This document shows positions 9,712 through 19,087 of a DNA stretch of 64,000 nt, one piece after another; positions within the stretch are counted from its first letter, which is position 1, and every line of letters begins with the position of its first letter. The notes below the pieces were generated by a model that was not told the origin of the DNA, searched no databases, and saw only the letters and a list, made by a program, of their open reading frames with translations. Position numbers and translations under genes: made by a program. Origin of the DNA: Syntrophobacteraceae bacterium (lineage in GTDB: Bacteria; Desulfobacterota; Syntrophobacteria; Syntrophobacterales; Syntrophobacteraceae). The stretch covers positions 1 through 64,000 of the forward strand of contig JALOOX010000004.1 in assembly GCA_025454175.1 (NCBI GenBank), in the 5' to 3' direction.

Positions 9712-11019
9712 GTGCTGACAGGTTTTCAGAACATCGGGCGAATCCCGGAGCTCAAAAGACGCATCTTGCAGACCCTGTTCTTGCTGGCGGTCTACCGAAT
9801 CGGGGCTCACATTCCGACTCCGGGGATCAACACCGAGGCCTTGTCCGCATTTTTCAAGGCCGCGAAAGGCACGCTGCTGGGACTTTTCGACATGTTTTCC
9901 GGCGGGGCCATGAGTCAGCTTTCCGTATTCGCTCTCGGGATCATGCCTTACATCAGCGCCTCGATCATCCTTCAGCTGCTCACCGTGGTTGTTCCCACCC
10001 TCGAGAGGCTGAGCAAGGAAGGCGAGGCGGGAAGACGCAAGATCACCCAGTACACGAGGTATGGGACCGTTGTTCTCAGCACTATCCAGGGCTTTTTCAT
10101 CTCCATCGGCCTGGAGGGGATGACCGGCCCCGGCGGGGAGCTGGTGGTCCTGACCCCTGGCTGGTCCTTCCGTATCATCACCGTCATCACACTGACTGCC
10201 GGCACGGCCTTCATCATGTGGCTCGGCGAGCAGATCACCGAGCGCGGCATCGGCAACGGCATATCACTCATCATCTTTGCGGGCATAGTTGCGGGAATCC
10301 CCTCAGCCGTTCAGAACACCGTACGTCTCGTCAACTCAGGTGAGATGAGTCTGTTTGTCATGCTCTTCCTGACGGTCATGATGGTCGTTATCGTGGCTTT
10401 CATCATTTTCATGGAGCGTGGCCAGAGACGGATCATGGTGCAGTATGCCAAGCGAGTGGTGGGAAGGAGAGTTTACGGGGGCCAGAGCACTCACATTCCT
10501 CTAAAGATCAACACTTCAGGGGTGATTCCGCCCATTTTCGCTTCATCCATCATCATGTTTCCGGCCACCGTGGCGAACTTTGTCCCCGTCGACTGGGTTC
10601 AGTGGGTCGCCAACGCGCTTGATCCGGGAGCTTGGCTCTACTCCATTCTCTACGTCGCTTTCATCATCTTCTTCTGCTATTTTTACACGGCCATAGTGTT
10701 CAATCCGGTGGATGTGGCGGACAACATGAAGAAATACGGCGGCTTCATTCCAGGAATTCGCCCTGGCCGACCGACGGCTGAGTACATCGACAAGGTGCTC
10801 AGTCGCATCACCCTGGGAGGCGCCATCTATGTTTCAGCGGTGTGCGTGCTGCCGACGGTCATGATCCAGCAGTTCAATGTGCCGTTTTATTTTGGCGGCA
10901 CTGCGCTCCTGATTGTTATCGGCGTCGCCATGGACACGTTGGGCCAGATCGAGGCACACATGCTCTCCCGGCATTACGAGGGATTCCTCAAGAAGGGTCG
11001 CATTCGTGGTCGCCGATAG
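9712..11019 (+). CDS. secY: Preprotein translocase subunit SecY
   Basis: A 435-residue polytopic protein with about ten hydrophobic segments. It has the SecY signatures [18 protein letters not shown] at the start, the plug-side segment with [20 protein letters not shown], and [20 protein letters not shown] in the C5 cytoplasmic loop that contacts SecA. SecY forms the protein-conducting pore with SecE and SecG in the inner membrane. The start is GTG at 9712, three bases after rplO; no ATG gives the conserved N-terminus. Confidence 0.97.
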   Translation: MLTGFQNIGRIPELKRRILQTLFLLAVYRIGAHIPTPGINTEALSAFFKAAKGTLLGLFDMFSGGAMSQLSVFALGIMPYISASIILQLLTVVVPTLERLSKEGEAGRRKITQYTRYGTVVLSTIQGFFISIGLEGMTGPGGELVVLTPGWSFRIITVITLTAGTAFIMWLGEQITERGIGNGISLIIFAGIVAGIPSAVQNTVRLVNSGEMSLFVMLFLTVMMVVIVAFIIFMERGQRRIMVQYAKRVVGRRVYGGQSTHIPLKINTSGVIPPIFASSIIMFPATVANFVPVDWVQWVANALDPGAWLYSILYVAFIIFFCYFYTAIVFNPVDVADNMKKYGGFIPGIRPGRPTAEYIDKVLSRITLGGAIYVSAVCVLPTVMIQQFNVPFYFGGTALLIVIGVAMDTLGQIEAHMLSRHYEGFLKKGRIRGRR

Positions 11020-11184
11020 ACCGGTGGTGCTCCCGTGCCTGTTCACCCTTGGGTGACGAGAACATTTCCCTATTCCAGTTTTTAAGAATTCCGTGTATCA
11101 TGTCTTTTTACAATTGTGCCTTCATGGATGGTTCACAGGAAGAGGGAGTGGTCAAGGAACGGACGACACAAAAAGGAGAGGCTG

Positions 11185-11826
11185 ATGAACATCATCTTGC
11201 TAGGTCCCCCGGGTGCTGGAAAGGGAACACAAGCCAAACGGCTCATCGACAGGTACGGAATTCCTCAGATTTCCACCGGTGACATGCTTCGCGCCGCCCT
11301 GAAGGAAGGAACGCCACTGGGCCTCGAGGCCAAGAAGTTCATGGACCAGGGCACGCTGGTGCCGGACTCGGTGGTCATCGGCCTTGTCAAGGAGCGCATT
11401 CAAAAGCCTGATTGCGCCAAGGGATACATGCTGGACGGATTCCCCAGAAATGTCAGCCAGGCCGAATCCCTCGACGCCATGCTGGGTGAGCTCAAGCAGA
11501 GGATTGACCATGTGGTCTCCATCGAAGTGCCCAGCAGCGAGCTTCTGGCTCGGTTGACGGGGCGACGCACCTGTCGGGCCTGTGGCGCCGGCTTTCACAT
11601 CAAGTTCGATCCACCCAAGAAGGATGCGGTCTGCGACAAGTGCGAAGGCGAGCTTTATCAGAGGGACGACGACAATGAAGCCACGGTTTCGTCACGCCTC
11701 CAGGTCTATGAAGGCCAGACCAAGCCGCTCATCGACTATTACGAAAAGCAGGACAAGATTCGCCGAGTGGACGGTGTTGGCGACATGAATGAAATCTTCG
11801 GTCTCATCGTCAAGGTCTTGGGATAG
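11185..11826 (+). CDS. adk: Adenylate kinase, zinc-lid type
   Basis: A 213-residue adenylate kinase catalysing ATP + AMP = 2 ADP. It has the P-loop GPPGAGKGT at residues 7-15, STGDMLRAA in the NMP-binding domain, and a long lid with four Cys in two CxxC pairs (CRACG and CDKCEG), typical of the structural zinc type. The frame is open to 11116, but the ATG at 11185 follows AAAAAGGAGAGGCTG. The 165 bases after secY hold no other ORF; an AT-rich stretch near 11080-11110 might hold a promoter, but I see no good -35/-10 pair. Confidence 0.97.
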   Translation: MNIILLGPPGAGKGTQAKRLIDRYGIPQISTGDMLRAALKEGTPLGLEAKKFMDQGTLVPDSVVIGLVKERIQKPDCAKGYMLDGFPRNVSQAESLDAMLGELKQRIDHVVSIEVPSSELLARLTGRRTCRACGAGFHIKFDPPKKDAVCDKCEGELYQRDDDNEATVSSRLQVYEGQTKPLIDYYEKQDKIRRVDGVGDMNEIFGLIVKVLG

Positions 11827-11836
11827 AGGGGATTCG

Positions 11837-12598
11837 TTGATCATTTTGAGGTCTCAGCGAGAAATCGAAAAGATTCGGAAGGCATGCCTGATCGTGGCTG
11901 AGATTCTCGAGCACCTCAAGGAGCGCATCCAGCCCGGGGTTTCCACCTGGGATCTGGATGCGCTGAGTGAGGAAATGGCGATTAAGAAGTCGGCAAAGCC
12001 GGCATTTAAGGGATATCACGGGTATCCCTACTCCCTGTGCACCTCCCTCAATTTTGAGGTTGTGCACGGCATGCCATCCAAGAAGTGCATCCTCAAGGAG
12101 GGCGATATCATCAGCCTGGACTTCGGGGTGTCTATTGACGGTTATTTCGGAGACTCGGCCGTGACCGTCCCGGTGGGGGAGATAAGTCCGGAAGCTCGGA
12201 CACTCTGCAAGGTTGCCGAGGATTCTCTTTTCCAGGGCATTTCCAGGGCGGTCATTGGCAACCGGTTGTCCGACATTTCCCATGCGATTCAGAGTTATGT
12301 CGAGTCCCGCGGCTTTTCCGTTGTCCGTGAATTCGTTGGGCATGGGATCGGGCAGGCGTTGCATGAACCTCCTCAGATTCCCAATTACGGGCCCCCGGGG
12401 AAGGGCGTGAAGCTTAAGGCCGGGATGGTTCTTGCCATCGAGCCCATGATCAACCTGGGCCGGGCCGAGGTGGAAGTCCTTGAGGATCGCTGGACCGCCG
12501 TCACGGTTGACCGGCGCATCTCGGCTCATTTCGAGCACACCGTTGCGGTCACTCAAAATGGCCCCGAGATCCTGACCATGCGCAACCCTGGGGGCTGA
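11837..12598 (+). CDS. map: Methionine aminopeptidase, type I
   Basis: A 253-residue type I enzyme that removes initiator Met from nascent proteins. The metal ligands are visible in order: Asp in [17 protein letters not shown], His in EFVGHGIGQ, Glu in AIEPMIN and Glu in HFEHTVAVT. The start is TTG at 11837 after ATAGAGGGGATTCG, ten bases behind adk; no ATG suits. The secY-adk-map-infA order is the standard one. Confidence 0.96.
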   Translation: MIILRSQREIEKIRKACLIVAEILEHLKERIQPGVSTWDLDALSEEMAIKKSAKPAFKGYHGYPYSLCTSLNFEVVHGMPSKKCILKEGDIISLDFGVSIDGYFGDSAVTVPVGEISPEARTLCKVAEDSLFQGISRAVIGNRLSDISHAIQSYVESRGFSVVREFVGHGIGQALHEPPQIPNYGPPGKGVKLKAGMVLAIEPMINLGRAEVEVLEDRWTAVTVDRRISAHFEHTVAVTQNGPEILTMRNPGG

Positions 12599-12693
12599 AG
12601 AGGCGATTTCGAGTTTTTCGAGGCAGGCGCCCGGTTTTGAGCCCGGTCCAAGGGTGGGGCTTGTATCAATCCATAAGGAGTAAGTGCATTATA

Positions 12694-12915
12694 ATGGCCA
12701 AAGAGGACGTCATAGAGGTGGAGGGCACGGTTGTTGAGACTCTCCCAAATGCCATGTTTCGTGTTGAGTTACCCAACGGGCACCGGATACTCGCGCACAT
12801 TTCCGGAAAGATGCGCATGCATTTCATTCGAATCCTGCCTGGGGACAAAGTGACCGTTGAGCTCTCACCTTACGATCTGACGCGCGGCCGCATCACTTAT
12901 AGGTCCAAGTCTTGA
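12694..12915 (+). CDS. infA: Translation initiation factor IF-1
   Basis: A 73-residue OB-fold protein ([39 protein letters not shown]; ending YRSKS). IF-1 occupies the A site during initiation. The ATG at 12694 lies after ATAAGGAGTAAGTGC, a strong Shine-Dalgarno; the frame upstream (from 12637) is not part of the family. The 95 bases before it show no separate gene. Confidence 0.97.
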   Translation: MAKEDVIEVEGTVVETLPNAMFRVELPNGHRILAHISGKMRMHFIRILPGDKVTVELSPYDLTRGRITYRSKS

Positions 12916-12954
12916 TGCCGCCCCCATGGCTGGTAACGGAAAGGTCTGATTGAG

Positions 12955-13068
12955 ATGAAAGTGCGAGCATCAGTGAAACGAATTTGTCGCAAGTGCAAGG
13001 TCATTCGCCGGCACGGCAACGTCCGTGTGATCTGCGAAAACCCGAGGCACAAGCAAAAACAAGGTTGA
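12955..13068 (+). CDS. rpmJ: 50S ribosomal protein L36, zinc type
   Basis: A 37-codon gene reading [20 protein letters not shown] then [17 protein letters not shown]. The Cys/Cys/Cys/His set (C11, C14, C27, H32) shows the zinc-binding C+ form. It starts at ATG 12955, 39 bases after infA, and stops at TGA 13066-13068, 15 bases before rpsM. Very short but unmistakable in sequence and position. Confidence 0.96.
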   Translation: MKVRASVKRICRKCKVIRRHGNVRVICENPRHKQKQG

Positions 13069-13083
13069 CGGGAGGAGCGAAGA

Positions 13084-13455
13084 TTGGCACGCATTGCAGG
13101 CATCGACCTACCTAAGAACAAGCGCATCGAGATTGCTCTGACATACATCTACGGCATTGGGCGGACGACGTCCAAAAAGATCCTCGATGAGGCCGGCATC
13201 AATTGGGACACCAAGTCTGATGACCTTACGGATGCTCAGGTGAATACCATTCGGCAGGTCATCGATTCCCATCACAAGGTGGAGGGTGATCTGCGCACCG
13301 AGGTTTCCATGAACATCAAGCGCCTCATGGATCTCGGCTGCTACCGTGGCTTGAGGCATCGGCGAGGACTGCCTGTGCGGGGACAAAGAACTCACACCAA
13401 CGCTCGCACTCGGAAGGGACCACGCCGGTCCGTCATGGGTAAACGCAAAAAGTAG
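13084..13455 (+). CDS. rpsM: 30S ribosomal protein S13, TTG start
   Basis: A 123-residue S13 ([20 protein letters not shown] after the initiator; the C-terminal [17 protein letters not shown] tail that contacts P-site tRNA). The start is TTG at 13084 after GGGAGGAGCGAAGA. S13 forms intersubunit bridges from the 30S head. First gene of the alpha block, followed 12 bases later by rpsK. Confidence 0.96.
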   Translation: MARIAGIDLPKNKRIEIALTYIYGIGRTTSKKILDEAGINWDTKSDDLTDAQVNTIRQVIDSHHKVEGDLRTEVSMNIKRLMDLGCYRGLRHRRGLPVRGQRTHTNARTRKGPRRSVMGKRKK

Positions 13456-13467
13456 CGCGGAGGAAAC

Positions 13468-13860
13468 ATGGCCAGGGATAAGACGGCTTCTCGGAAAAAG
13501 AAGGAACGCAAGAACATCTTGAATGGCATTGCCCACATCCGGTCCACGTTCAACAACACCATTGTCACCATCACGGATACCAGCGGCAACGCCATTTCCT
13601 GGTCGAGCGCCGGGAGCCAGGGATTCAAAGGGTCCAGGAAGAGCACCCCTTTTGCCGCTCAGATTGCAGCTGAGATTGCCGGCAAGAAGGCCATGGAGCA
13701 TGGGGTGCAGAATCTCGAGGTTTATGTGAAGGGTCCGGGCTCCGGCAGAGAGGCCGCGCTTCGTTCCTTGCAGGCTGCCGGATTCAATATTACAGCCATC
13801 AAAGACATCACCCCGATTCCCCACAATGGCTGCCGCCCCCCCAAACGGCGCCGCGTATAA
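13468..13860 (+). CDS. rpsK: 30S ribosomal protein S11
   Basis: A 130-residue S11 ([50 protein letters not shown] at the C-terminus). S11 lies on the 30S platform next to the mRNA exit. GCGGAGGAAAC precedes the ATG. Normal length. Confidence 0.97.
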   Translation: MARDKTASRKKKERKNILNGIAHIRSTFNNTIVTITDTSGNAISWSSAGSQGFKGSRKSTPFAAQIAAEIAGKKAMEHGVQNLEVYVKGPGSGREAALRSLQAAGFNITAIKDITPIPHNGCRPPKRRRV

Positions 13861-13928
13861 CTGAACGACTGAACTGGGAACCATTCATCGTGGGGAATCC
13901 AGAGCCCCACGCGGAGGAGGTATTCAAC

Positions 13929-14555
13929 TTGGCTCGGTACACGGGTTTTAATTGCAGAATATGCCGGCGCGAGACCATGAAGCTCTACCTTAAGGGCGAC
14001 CGTTGCTATTCCGACAAATGTGCGGTGGAGCGCAGAAATTATCCACCTGGACAACACGGGCAGTCTCGAGGCAAATTCTCAAACTACGGCCTGCAGCTCC
14101 GTGAAAAGCAGAAGATTCGGCGAATGTATGGCCTGATCGAGAAGCAGTTCAAGAACTACTTCAAGATTGCAGACCGCCAGAAGGGCGTAACGGGCACAAA
14201 CTTTCTCGTCCTGCTCGAACGCCGGCTGGACAACACGGTTTACAGGATGGGATTTTCCAGCTCCAGGGATCAGGCACGCCAGTTGGTTCGTCACAACCAC
14301 TTGCTGGTCAACGGTCGGCAGGTCAACATCCCGTCCTACCTGCTTCGACCGGGCGACACCGTGAGTGTTGTCGAGTCCAGTCGTCAGCTCGTCGTCATCA
14401 ACGATGCTCTCGAGGCCATGCCTCGCAGGGGTCTACCGCCCTGGCTCGAGCTTGACAAGGCTGCTTATCAGGGTGTTTTCAAAGTTTTCCCCACAAGAGA
14501 AGAGATGAACTTGCCCGTTCAGGAGCACCTGGTTGTCGAGTTCTACTCGAAGTAA
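13929..14555 (+). CDS. rpsD: 30S ribosomal protein S4, zinc type, TTG start
   Basis: A 208-residue S4 (usual length) reading [20 protein letters not shown] after the initiator. Four N-terminal Cys (C9, C12, C26, C31) mark the zinc-binding form. The S4 RNA-binding fold begins near residue 98 ([17 protein letters not shown]). The TTG at 13929 follows GCGGAGGAGGTATTCAAC; the frame is open to 13890 without family similarity. S4 nucleates 30S assembly and represses the alpha operon in E. coli. Confidence 0.95.
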   Translation: MARYTGFNCRICRRETMKLYLKGDRCYSDKCAVERRNYPPGQHGQSRGKFSNYGLQLREKQKIRRMYGLIEKQFKNYFKIADRQKGVTGTNFLVLLERRLDNTVYRMGFSSSRDQARQLVRHNHLLVNGRQVNIPSYLLRPGDTVSVVESSRQLVVINDALEAMPRRGLPPWLELDKAAYQGVFKVFPTREEMNLPVQEHLVVEFYSK

Positions 14556-14582
14556 TCCGAATTCCATCTTCTCTTGGATTAA

Positions 14583-14635
14583 GCCGGTTAGAGCGTCAGA
14601 CCGCTGAACGTCTCCTATCCGGTTTTCATTTTTGC
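14583..14635 (+). terminator. Imperfect hairpin with T-rich tail between rpsD and rpoA
   Basis: In the 130-base rpsD-rpoA gap, CCGGTTAGAG (14584 on) can pair imperfectly with CTCCTATCCGG (ending 14622), and the right arm is followed by TTTTCATTTTT. This resembles an intrinsic terminator or attenuator within the operon. The stem contains mismatches and rpoA and rplQ must still be expressed, so partial termination or processing is more likely than a full stop. Confidence 0.4.
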
Positions 14636-14685
14636 TTTGTCGAGGGGTGGAAAGTCTTGAAGATAGCTAGTTGCGAGGAAGCCAT

Positions 14686-15693
14686 ATGCAAAAAAACTGG
14701 CGTGAACTGATTAAACCGAAGCGTTTGGAAATTGAGGCCAAAGGCCGCCCCGATACCTACGCCAAGTTCGTGTGTGAACCTTTGGAGCGAGGATTCGGAA
14801 CGACCCTCGGTAACGCCATCCGTCGAGTGCTTCTCTCGTCCCTGCAGGGGGCGGCCATCACCAGCGTCAAGATCGACGGCGTTTTGCATGAGTTTTCCAC
14901 TGTTCCGGGTGTTTTGGAGGACGTGACGGACATTGTCCTCAATTTGAAAGAGATTCGATTCAAGATGCACGGGGAAGGCTCCCGTCAACTTCTCATCGAG
15001 AAGAACGGAGAGGGGGCGGTCACGGCGCGAGACGTTCGCAGCGACGGTGTGGTGGACATTTTGAATCTCGACCAGCACATCTGCACCCTGGCCAAGGATG
15101 CGAATCTTCGGATGGAGCTCACCGTACGTCAGGGAAAGGGTTACGTGCCTGCCGATCGTAACATGGATGAAAACCAGCCCATCGGCACGATTCCCATTGA
15201 CGCCATTTTCTCGCCGGTCCGCAAGGTCAGCTATGTGGTCTCTCAGGCTCGCGTGGGCCAGATCACGGACTACGACAAGCTGACCATGGAAGTCTGGACC
15301 GACGGGAGCATCAAGCCCGATGATGCTCTGGCCTACGCCGCAAAGATATTGAAGGACCAGCTGACCATTTTCATCAACTTCGAGGAGGAGCCCGAGTCTA
15401 CGGATGTCGTGCCTCCCATCGAACCGGAATACAATGAGAACCTTTTCCGGAGCGTCGATGAGCTGGAGCTCTCCGTTCGGTCTGCCAACTGCCTCAAGAA
15501 TGCGGACATTCGCTACATTGGCGAGCTGGTTCAGAAGAGCGAGTCAGAGATGCTCAAGACCAAGAATTTTGGTCGAAAGTCCCTCAACGAGATCAAGGAA
15601 ATCCTGACGGAAATGGGATTGTCGCTCGGAATGAGAATCGAGAACTTTCCTGGCCGAGATGAAATCGAGCAGCGGAGAAAGGAACAGGAATAG
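14686..15693 (+). CDS. rpoA: RNA polymerase alpha subunit
   Basis: A 335-residue alpha subunit. The N-terminal dimerisation domain shows [20 protein letters not shown] (residues about 31-50), and the C-terminal domain shows [20 protein letters not shown], the segment that contacts UP-element DNA and activators. The ATG at 14686 lies after TTGCGAGGAAGCCAT; an in-frame ATG five codons earlier is less well placed. rplQ follows after two bases. Confidence 0.97.
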   Translation: MQKNWRELIKPKRLEIEAKGRPDTYAKFVCEPLERGFGTTLGNAIRRVLLSSLQGAAITSVKIDGVLHEFSTVPGVLEDVTDIVLNLKEIRFKMHGEGSRQLLIEKNGEGAVTARDVRSDGVVDILNLDQHICTLAKDANLRMELTVRQGKGYVPADRNMDENQPIGTIPIDAIFSPVRKVSYVVSQARVGQITDYDKLTMEVWTDGSIKPDDALAYAAKILKDQLTIFINFEEEPESTDVVPPIEPEYNENLFRSVDELELSVRSANCLKNADIRYIGELVQKSESEMLKTKNFGRKSLNEIKEILTEMGLSLGMRIENFPGRDEIEQRRKEQE

Positions 15694-15695
15694 TC

Positions 15696-16055
15696 ATGCG
15701 CCACAAAGTTGCCGGTCGAAAGCTGAATCGCACAACGAGCCACCGTTTGGGGATGTTCCGCAACATGGTGACCTCTTTGCTGGACCATGAGAGGATTTAC
15801 ACGACCCTTCCCAAGGCGAAGGAGCTGCGCCGGTGGGCTGAAAATATGATCACCTTGGGAAAGCGGGGGGACCTGCATGCGCGCAGGCAGGCCTTGGCCG
15901 TCATCCGCGAGAAGTCCGTGGTGCACAAGGTGTTCAATGACCTGGCCCCACGGTATCAAGCGCGTTCAGGAGGCTACACAAGAATTGTCAAGGTTGGCTT
16001 CAGGAGAGGAGACGCCGCTCCCATGTGTCTCATTGAGCTGGTGAAGGAGAGCTAG
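15696..16055 (+). CDS. rplQ: 50S ribosomal protein L17
   Basis: A 119-residue L17 ([40 protein letters not shown]). It lies near the tunnel exit. It is the last gene of the ribosomal block, two bases behind rpoA. A GC-rich hairpin follows the stop codon. Confidence 0.97.
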   Translation: MRHKVAGRKLNRTTSHRLGMFRNMVTSLLDHERIYTTLPKAKELRRWAENMITLGKRGDLHARRQALAVIREKSVVHKVFNDLAPRYQARSGGYTRIVKVGFRRGDAAPMCLIELVKES

Positions 16056-16062
16056 TCGCGCG

Positions 16063-16094
16063 AGGCGAGGCCCTTCCCGGGAAAGAGGACGCCT
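16063..16094 (+). terminator. GC-rich hairpin after rplQ
   Basis: AGGCG (16063-16067) and CGCCT (16090-16094) can pair around an inner CTTCCCGGGAAAG hairpin. It begins eight bases after the rplQ stop, a sensible place for the end of the ribosomal operon. There is no T-tract, only GAAAA, so this is a weak call. The following 150 bases, up to the minus-strand gene at 16250, show nothing else I can name. Confidence 0.3.
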
Positions 16095-16249
16095 GAAAAT
16101 CCGTAGTAACCAAGAGCCGTTGGATTTCGGTCTCATTTGGCATGACGCGGGCATTGTCGGGTTTTTCGTCGGCCCATCCGTCACTTTCCGCGACTGGAAA
16201 GCGATATGGAGGGCCGACGACACCGGTCATCGATCAAATCCGGGGGCAT

Positions 16250-16474
16250 TCAGCCCGGCAGCTGCTCTTCATCCTTTTGATAATTGTAATTGCATTCCCT
16301 GCAGGTGAATCCGCTCCACATTCCTTTGGCGGCCTTGTCCAGGCAGCCATCATAGTAGCTGCATGCGAAGTTCCTCACGCCCTTGCCCTCCTTGCACATG
16401 GTCGGGTTGGGCAGTTCCTTGTCCGTCTTGTCCATTTGAGCGGTTTGTGAGCGTACCACTCTGTCTCTCGGCAT
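16250..16474 (-). CDS. Small Cys-rich protein of unknown function
   Basis: About 74 residues with five Cys grouped in the second half: CKEGKG, NFACSYYDGCLDKAAKGMW and GFTCRECNYNY. The spacing suggests a small zinc- or metal-binding module; I recall similar short Cys proteins in anaerobic deltaproteobacteria but cannot name a family. Several in-frame ATGs exist (16504, 16489, 16480, 16474); the one at 16474 has GGAG nine bases upstream on the minus strand. It is divergent from the membrane protein at 16589, with an AT-rich gap between them. Confidence 0.55.
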   Translation of the reverse strand: MPRDRVVRSQTAQMDKTDKELPNPTMCKEGKGVRNFACSYYDGCLDKAAKGMWSGFTCRECNYNYQKDEEQLPG

Positions 16475-16504
16475 GGTCATCCACTCCATAAAAAAGAAGA
16501 CCAT

Positions 16505-16588
16505 TTCATTTCAGGAAACACTGATTCAAATGTGCTATTTAAATCCAATTGAATAAGATAAACAATTCCTGGACCAAAAGCAAATCCT
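16505..16588. promoter_or_regulatory. AT-rich divergent intergenic region
   Basis: This 84-base gap between the minus-strand Cys-rich gene and the plus-strand membrane gene is far richer in A and T than its surroundings. On the minus strand TTGTTT and TTAAAT are 17 bases apart (plus-strand span about 16536-16564), a moderate sigma-70-like pair. A plus-strand promoter is plausible but less clear. Confidence 0.3.
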
Positions 16589-17575
16589 TTGGACTCCTTG
16601 CCTCCTGAACCTTCGCTGCCCCGGCAGGCGCCGGCAAGGCGCTCAGTCGCCCCAACCTCCATGGTATTGTCCGTCCTCGTTTTTCTCCTGGCGACGGCAT
16701 GCATGCTCGAGCGGATCGAGCCGTTCACCAGCTGGTATTACGTCTTCAGCTGGTGGAGCTATATTGTCTTCGCCGAGAGCTGGCTTCATTGGAAAGGCCT
16801 CAAGTCTTCCCTGTTTCAGTCCCCGGGGAGGTTCCTCCTGCAGTTGCCCATGTCAGTGACCATCTGGCTCGTGTTCGAGTTGTTCAATTTCCGCCTTCAG
16901 AACTGGCACTATGTCGAGGTGCCCTCGTCCCTTGTCCTGAGGTGGTTTGGGTATGCGGTTTCCTTTGCGACGGTTCTGCCGGGCCTCAATGCCACGGCCG
17001 CCCTTGTTCGAGGACTCCTGCCCCTGGATTCGCTGCAGTGGCCTCGGCTGGTCCTTCGGGGCGGAAGGCGGCGCTGGGTCATCGGGGCCGGCTTCCTCTC
17101 TCTCATACTGCCCCTGATATGGCCAGGGATCTTCTTTCCCTTTGTCTGGCTCGGGTTCATTCTGGTCCTTGGCCCCCTCGTCCTGTCTGCTGAGCCCGAC
17201 GGGCTCGTCCAGGGGCTTGAGTCGGGAAAACCGGGAAAGCTCCTTGAGCTGCTGATTTCGGGGATGATCTGCGGCTTCCTCTGGGAGCTCTGGAATTACT
17301 GGGCTGGGGCCAAATGGATTTACACGGTGCCCCTTTTTGGATGGCTGAAGATTTTCGAGATGCCCCTGCTGGGCTTTCTGGGGTTTCCTCCCTTCGCCGT
17401 GGAATGCTATTTAATGTCCGGGGTCGCTTTTTTGCTGTGGGATTGTATGGAGAAGACGGGATCCCGGGCCCGGCGTTGGATCATGAGAGGCCTCCTGGGT
17501 CTGGCACTTCTCGTCTTCTGGATGTTGATCTTTTCCGGAATAGACCGCAACACGGTCATTTCATATGGAGCCTAG
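16589..17575 (+). CDS. Polytopic inner-membrane protein of unknown function
   Basis: Up to 328 residues, with roughly eight or nine hydrophobic segments (for example SMVLSVLVFLLATACMLE, FLLQLPMSVTIWLVFELF, AGFLSLILPLIWPGIFFPFV and GLLGLALLVFWMLIFSGI) joined by short loops rich in Trp. I do not recognise a catalytic motif or a named family. The start is uncertain: a TTG at 16589, or the ATG at 16661 that leads directly into the first membrane segment. It ends seven bases before the preferred rimO start, so the two are probably cotranscribed, although no functional link is evident. Confidence 0.75.
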   Translation: MDSLPPEPSLPRQAPARRSVAPTSMVLSVLVFLLATACMLERIEPFTSWYYVFSWWSYIVFAESWLHWKGLKSSLFQSPGRFLLQLPMSVTIWLVFELFNFRLQNWHYVEVPSSLVLRWFGYAVSFATVLPGLNATAALVRGLLPLDSLQWPRLVLRGGRRRWVIGAGFLSLILPLIWPGIFFPFVWLGFILVLGPLVLSAEPDGLVQGLESGKPGKLLELLISGMICGFLWELWNYWAGAKWIYTVPLFGWLKIFEMPLLGFLGFPPFAVECYLMSGVAFLLWDCMEKTGSRARRWIMRGLLGLALLVFWMLIFSGIDRNTVISYGA

Positions 17576-17582
17576 CACGGAC

Positions 17583-18983
17583 ATGCCACGACCTCTCGCC
17601 GCCGTCATCAGCCTGGGTTGCTCCAAGAATCAGGTTGACAGCCAGATCATGGCCACCCAGCTCGTCGAAATGGGGTACGCTCTCACGGCTGATCAATCCA
17701 AGGCCTCCCTCATTGTTGTCAACACCTGCGGGTTCCTGCAGAGTGCCGTGGAGGAGAGCGTTGACACCATCCTGGAAGTGTCGCGATGGAAGAAAGAGGG
17801 CTCCTGCATTCGTCTGGTCGTCGCCGGCTGCATGGTTCAGCGCTATGGCAGGAAGCTTCCCGCGGTGCTTCCGGAAGTGGACTGCTTTTTGGGGACGGCT
17901 CACATCCACCGGTTGAACGAAATCGTTGGTGGGGGGGCGGAAGGCCTGGACTGCTCCCGGGTCCTCATCTCAAGACCTCGCGAGGTTTTGCGGGAGCTCG
18001 GCTCCTGCCGCGTCTCCGAAGGGAGTCCGGCCTCCGTTTATTTGCGCATTGCCGACGGATGCAACAACCGATGCTCTTTTTGCATGATTCCTCGACTTCG
18101 AGGCCCCCTTCGAAGCCGGCCCGTCCAGGCCATTCTGGAAGAGGCCAAAATGCTCGTTCAGGCAGGAGCCGTCGAAATCAACCTTATCGCCCAGGACATT
18201 ACAGCCTTTGAATCCGAACGAGGCGGCAGGAGGGCATTGATTGCTCTGCTGGAGGGCCTGGAGCCCCTGGCGGGGCTCCAGTGGATCAGGTTATTGTATG
18301 CCTATCCCGAGGGAATCACGGGTGATCTCCTGGCATGCGTCAGGGACTCCGACAAGATTGTTCCGTACCTGGATATCCCATTGCAGCACTGCGTCCCACA
18401 CATTCTCCGAGGCATGCGCGGCCGCACCCCCCTGGTGGAGTCCCAGGCACTGGTGGATCGCATCCGCTCGGCCGTACCGGATATCGCCCTTCGGACCACA
18501 CTCATGGTCGGCTTTCCTGGTGAGACGGAACGGGATTTTGAATCCCTGCTTGCCTTTGTGCGCGACACGCATTTCGACCACCTCGGGGTTTTCGCCTTTT
18601 CTCCAGAGCCCGGCACCGGGGCGGCGCGTCTGCCTTCCCAGGTTCCCGACGGCGAAAGGGAGCGGAGGCGTCACGGGCTGCTTGCGGCACAAGCCGAGAT
18701 TTCCAGAAGGCTGCTGGCACGCCAGGTTGGAAAGTCCCTGCCTGTGCTTGTTGAAGGATATCATCCGGAGACGGACCTGCTCCTCACTGGGCGGCTGAAG
18801 AGTCAAGCGCCGGAAGTGGATGGGGCCGTTTTGATCACGGCGGGCATGGCAACGGTGGGCCAGATCATCCCGGTCAGAATCACCAAAAGCCATACTTACG
18901 ACCTTGAGGCCGAGGTTTTGTTCGGGGAAGAGGGAATTTGCGGGACGAGGCTCCCCCAATCGCCCGGGATCAAAACGCTTTGA
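17583..18983 (+). CDS. rimO: Ribosomal protein S12 methylthiotransferase RimO
   Basis: About 466 residues in three domains. The N-terminal UPF0004 domain has three cluster Cys (SLGCSKNQVDS, VVNTCGF, VAGCMVQRYG). The radical SAM domain has CNNRCSFCMIP near residue 160, and a C-terminal TRAM domain follows. RimO adds a methylthio group to an Asp of S12 using two 4Fe-4S clusters and SAM. An ATG six codons earlier (17565) would overlap the upstream gene; the ATG at 17583 has a GGAG 12 bases before it. The RLRGPLRSRP segment after the cluster motif supports RimO over MiaB. Confidence 0.93.
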   Translation: MPRPLAAVISLGCSKNQVDSQIMATQLVEMGYALTADQSKASLIVVNTCGFLQSAVEESVDTILEVSRWKKEGSCIRLVVAGCMVQRYGRKLPAVLPEVDCFLGTAHIHRLNEIVGGGAEGLDCSRVLISRPREVLRELGSCRVSEGSPASVYLRIADGCNNRCSFCMIPRLRGPLRSRPVQAILEEAKMLVQAGAVEINLIAQDITAFESERGGRRALIALLEGLEPLAGLQWIRLLYAYPEGITGDLLACVRDSDKIVPYLDIPLQHCVPHILRGMRGRTPLVESQALVDRIRSAVPDIALRTTLMVGFPGETERDFESLLAFVRDTHFDHLGVFAFSPEPGTGAARLPSQVPDGERERRRHGLLAAQAEISRRLLARQVGKSLPVLVEGYHPETDLLLTGRLKSQAPEVDGAVLITAGMATVGQIIPVRITKSHTYDLEAEVLFGEEGICGTRLPQSPGIKTL

Positions 18984-19087
18984 CTTGTGGGCTTTTTTTC
19001 GATATGAAGCGTTTGACTCGAAGGGAGCGTCCAATACCTTCTTCTCACCATTTCATGACCATTGACAGAACTGGAAATCGAGGAGCC

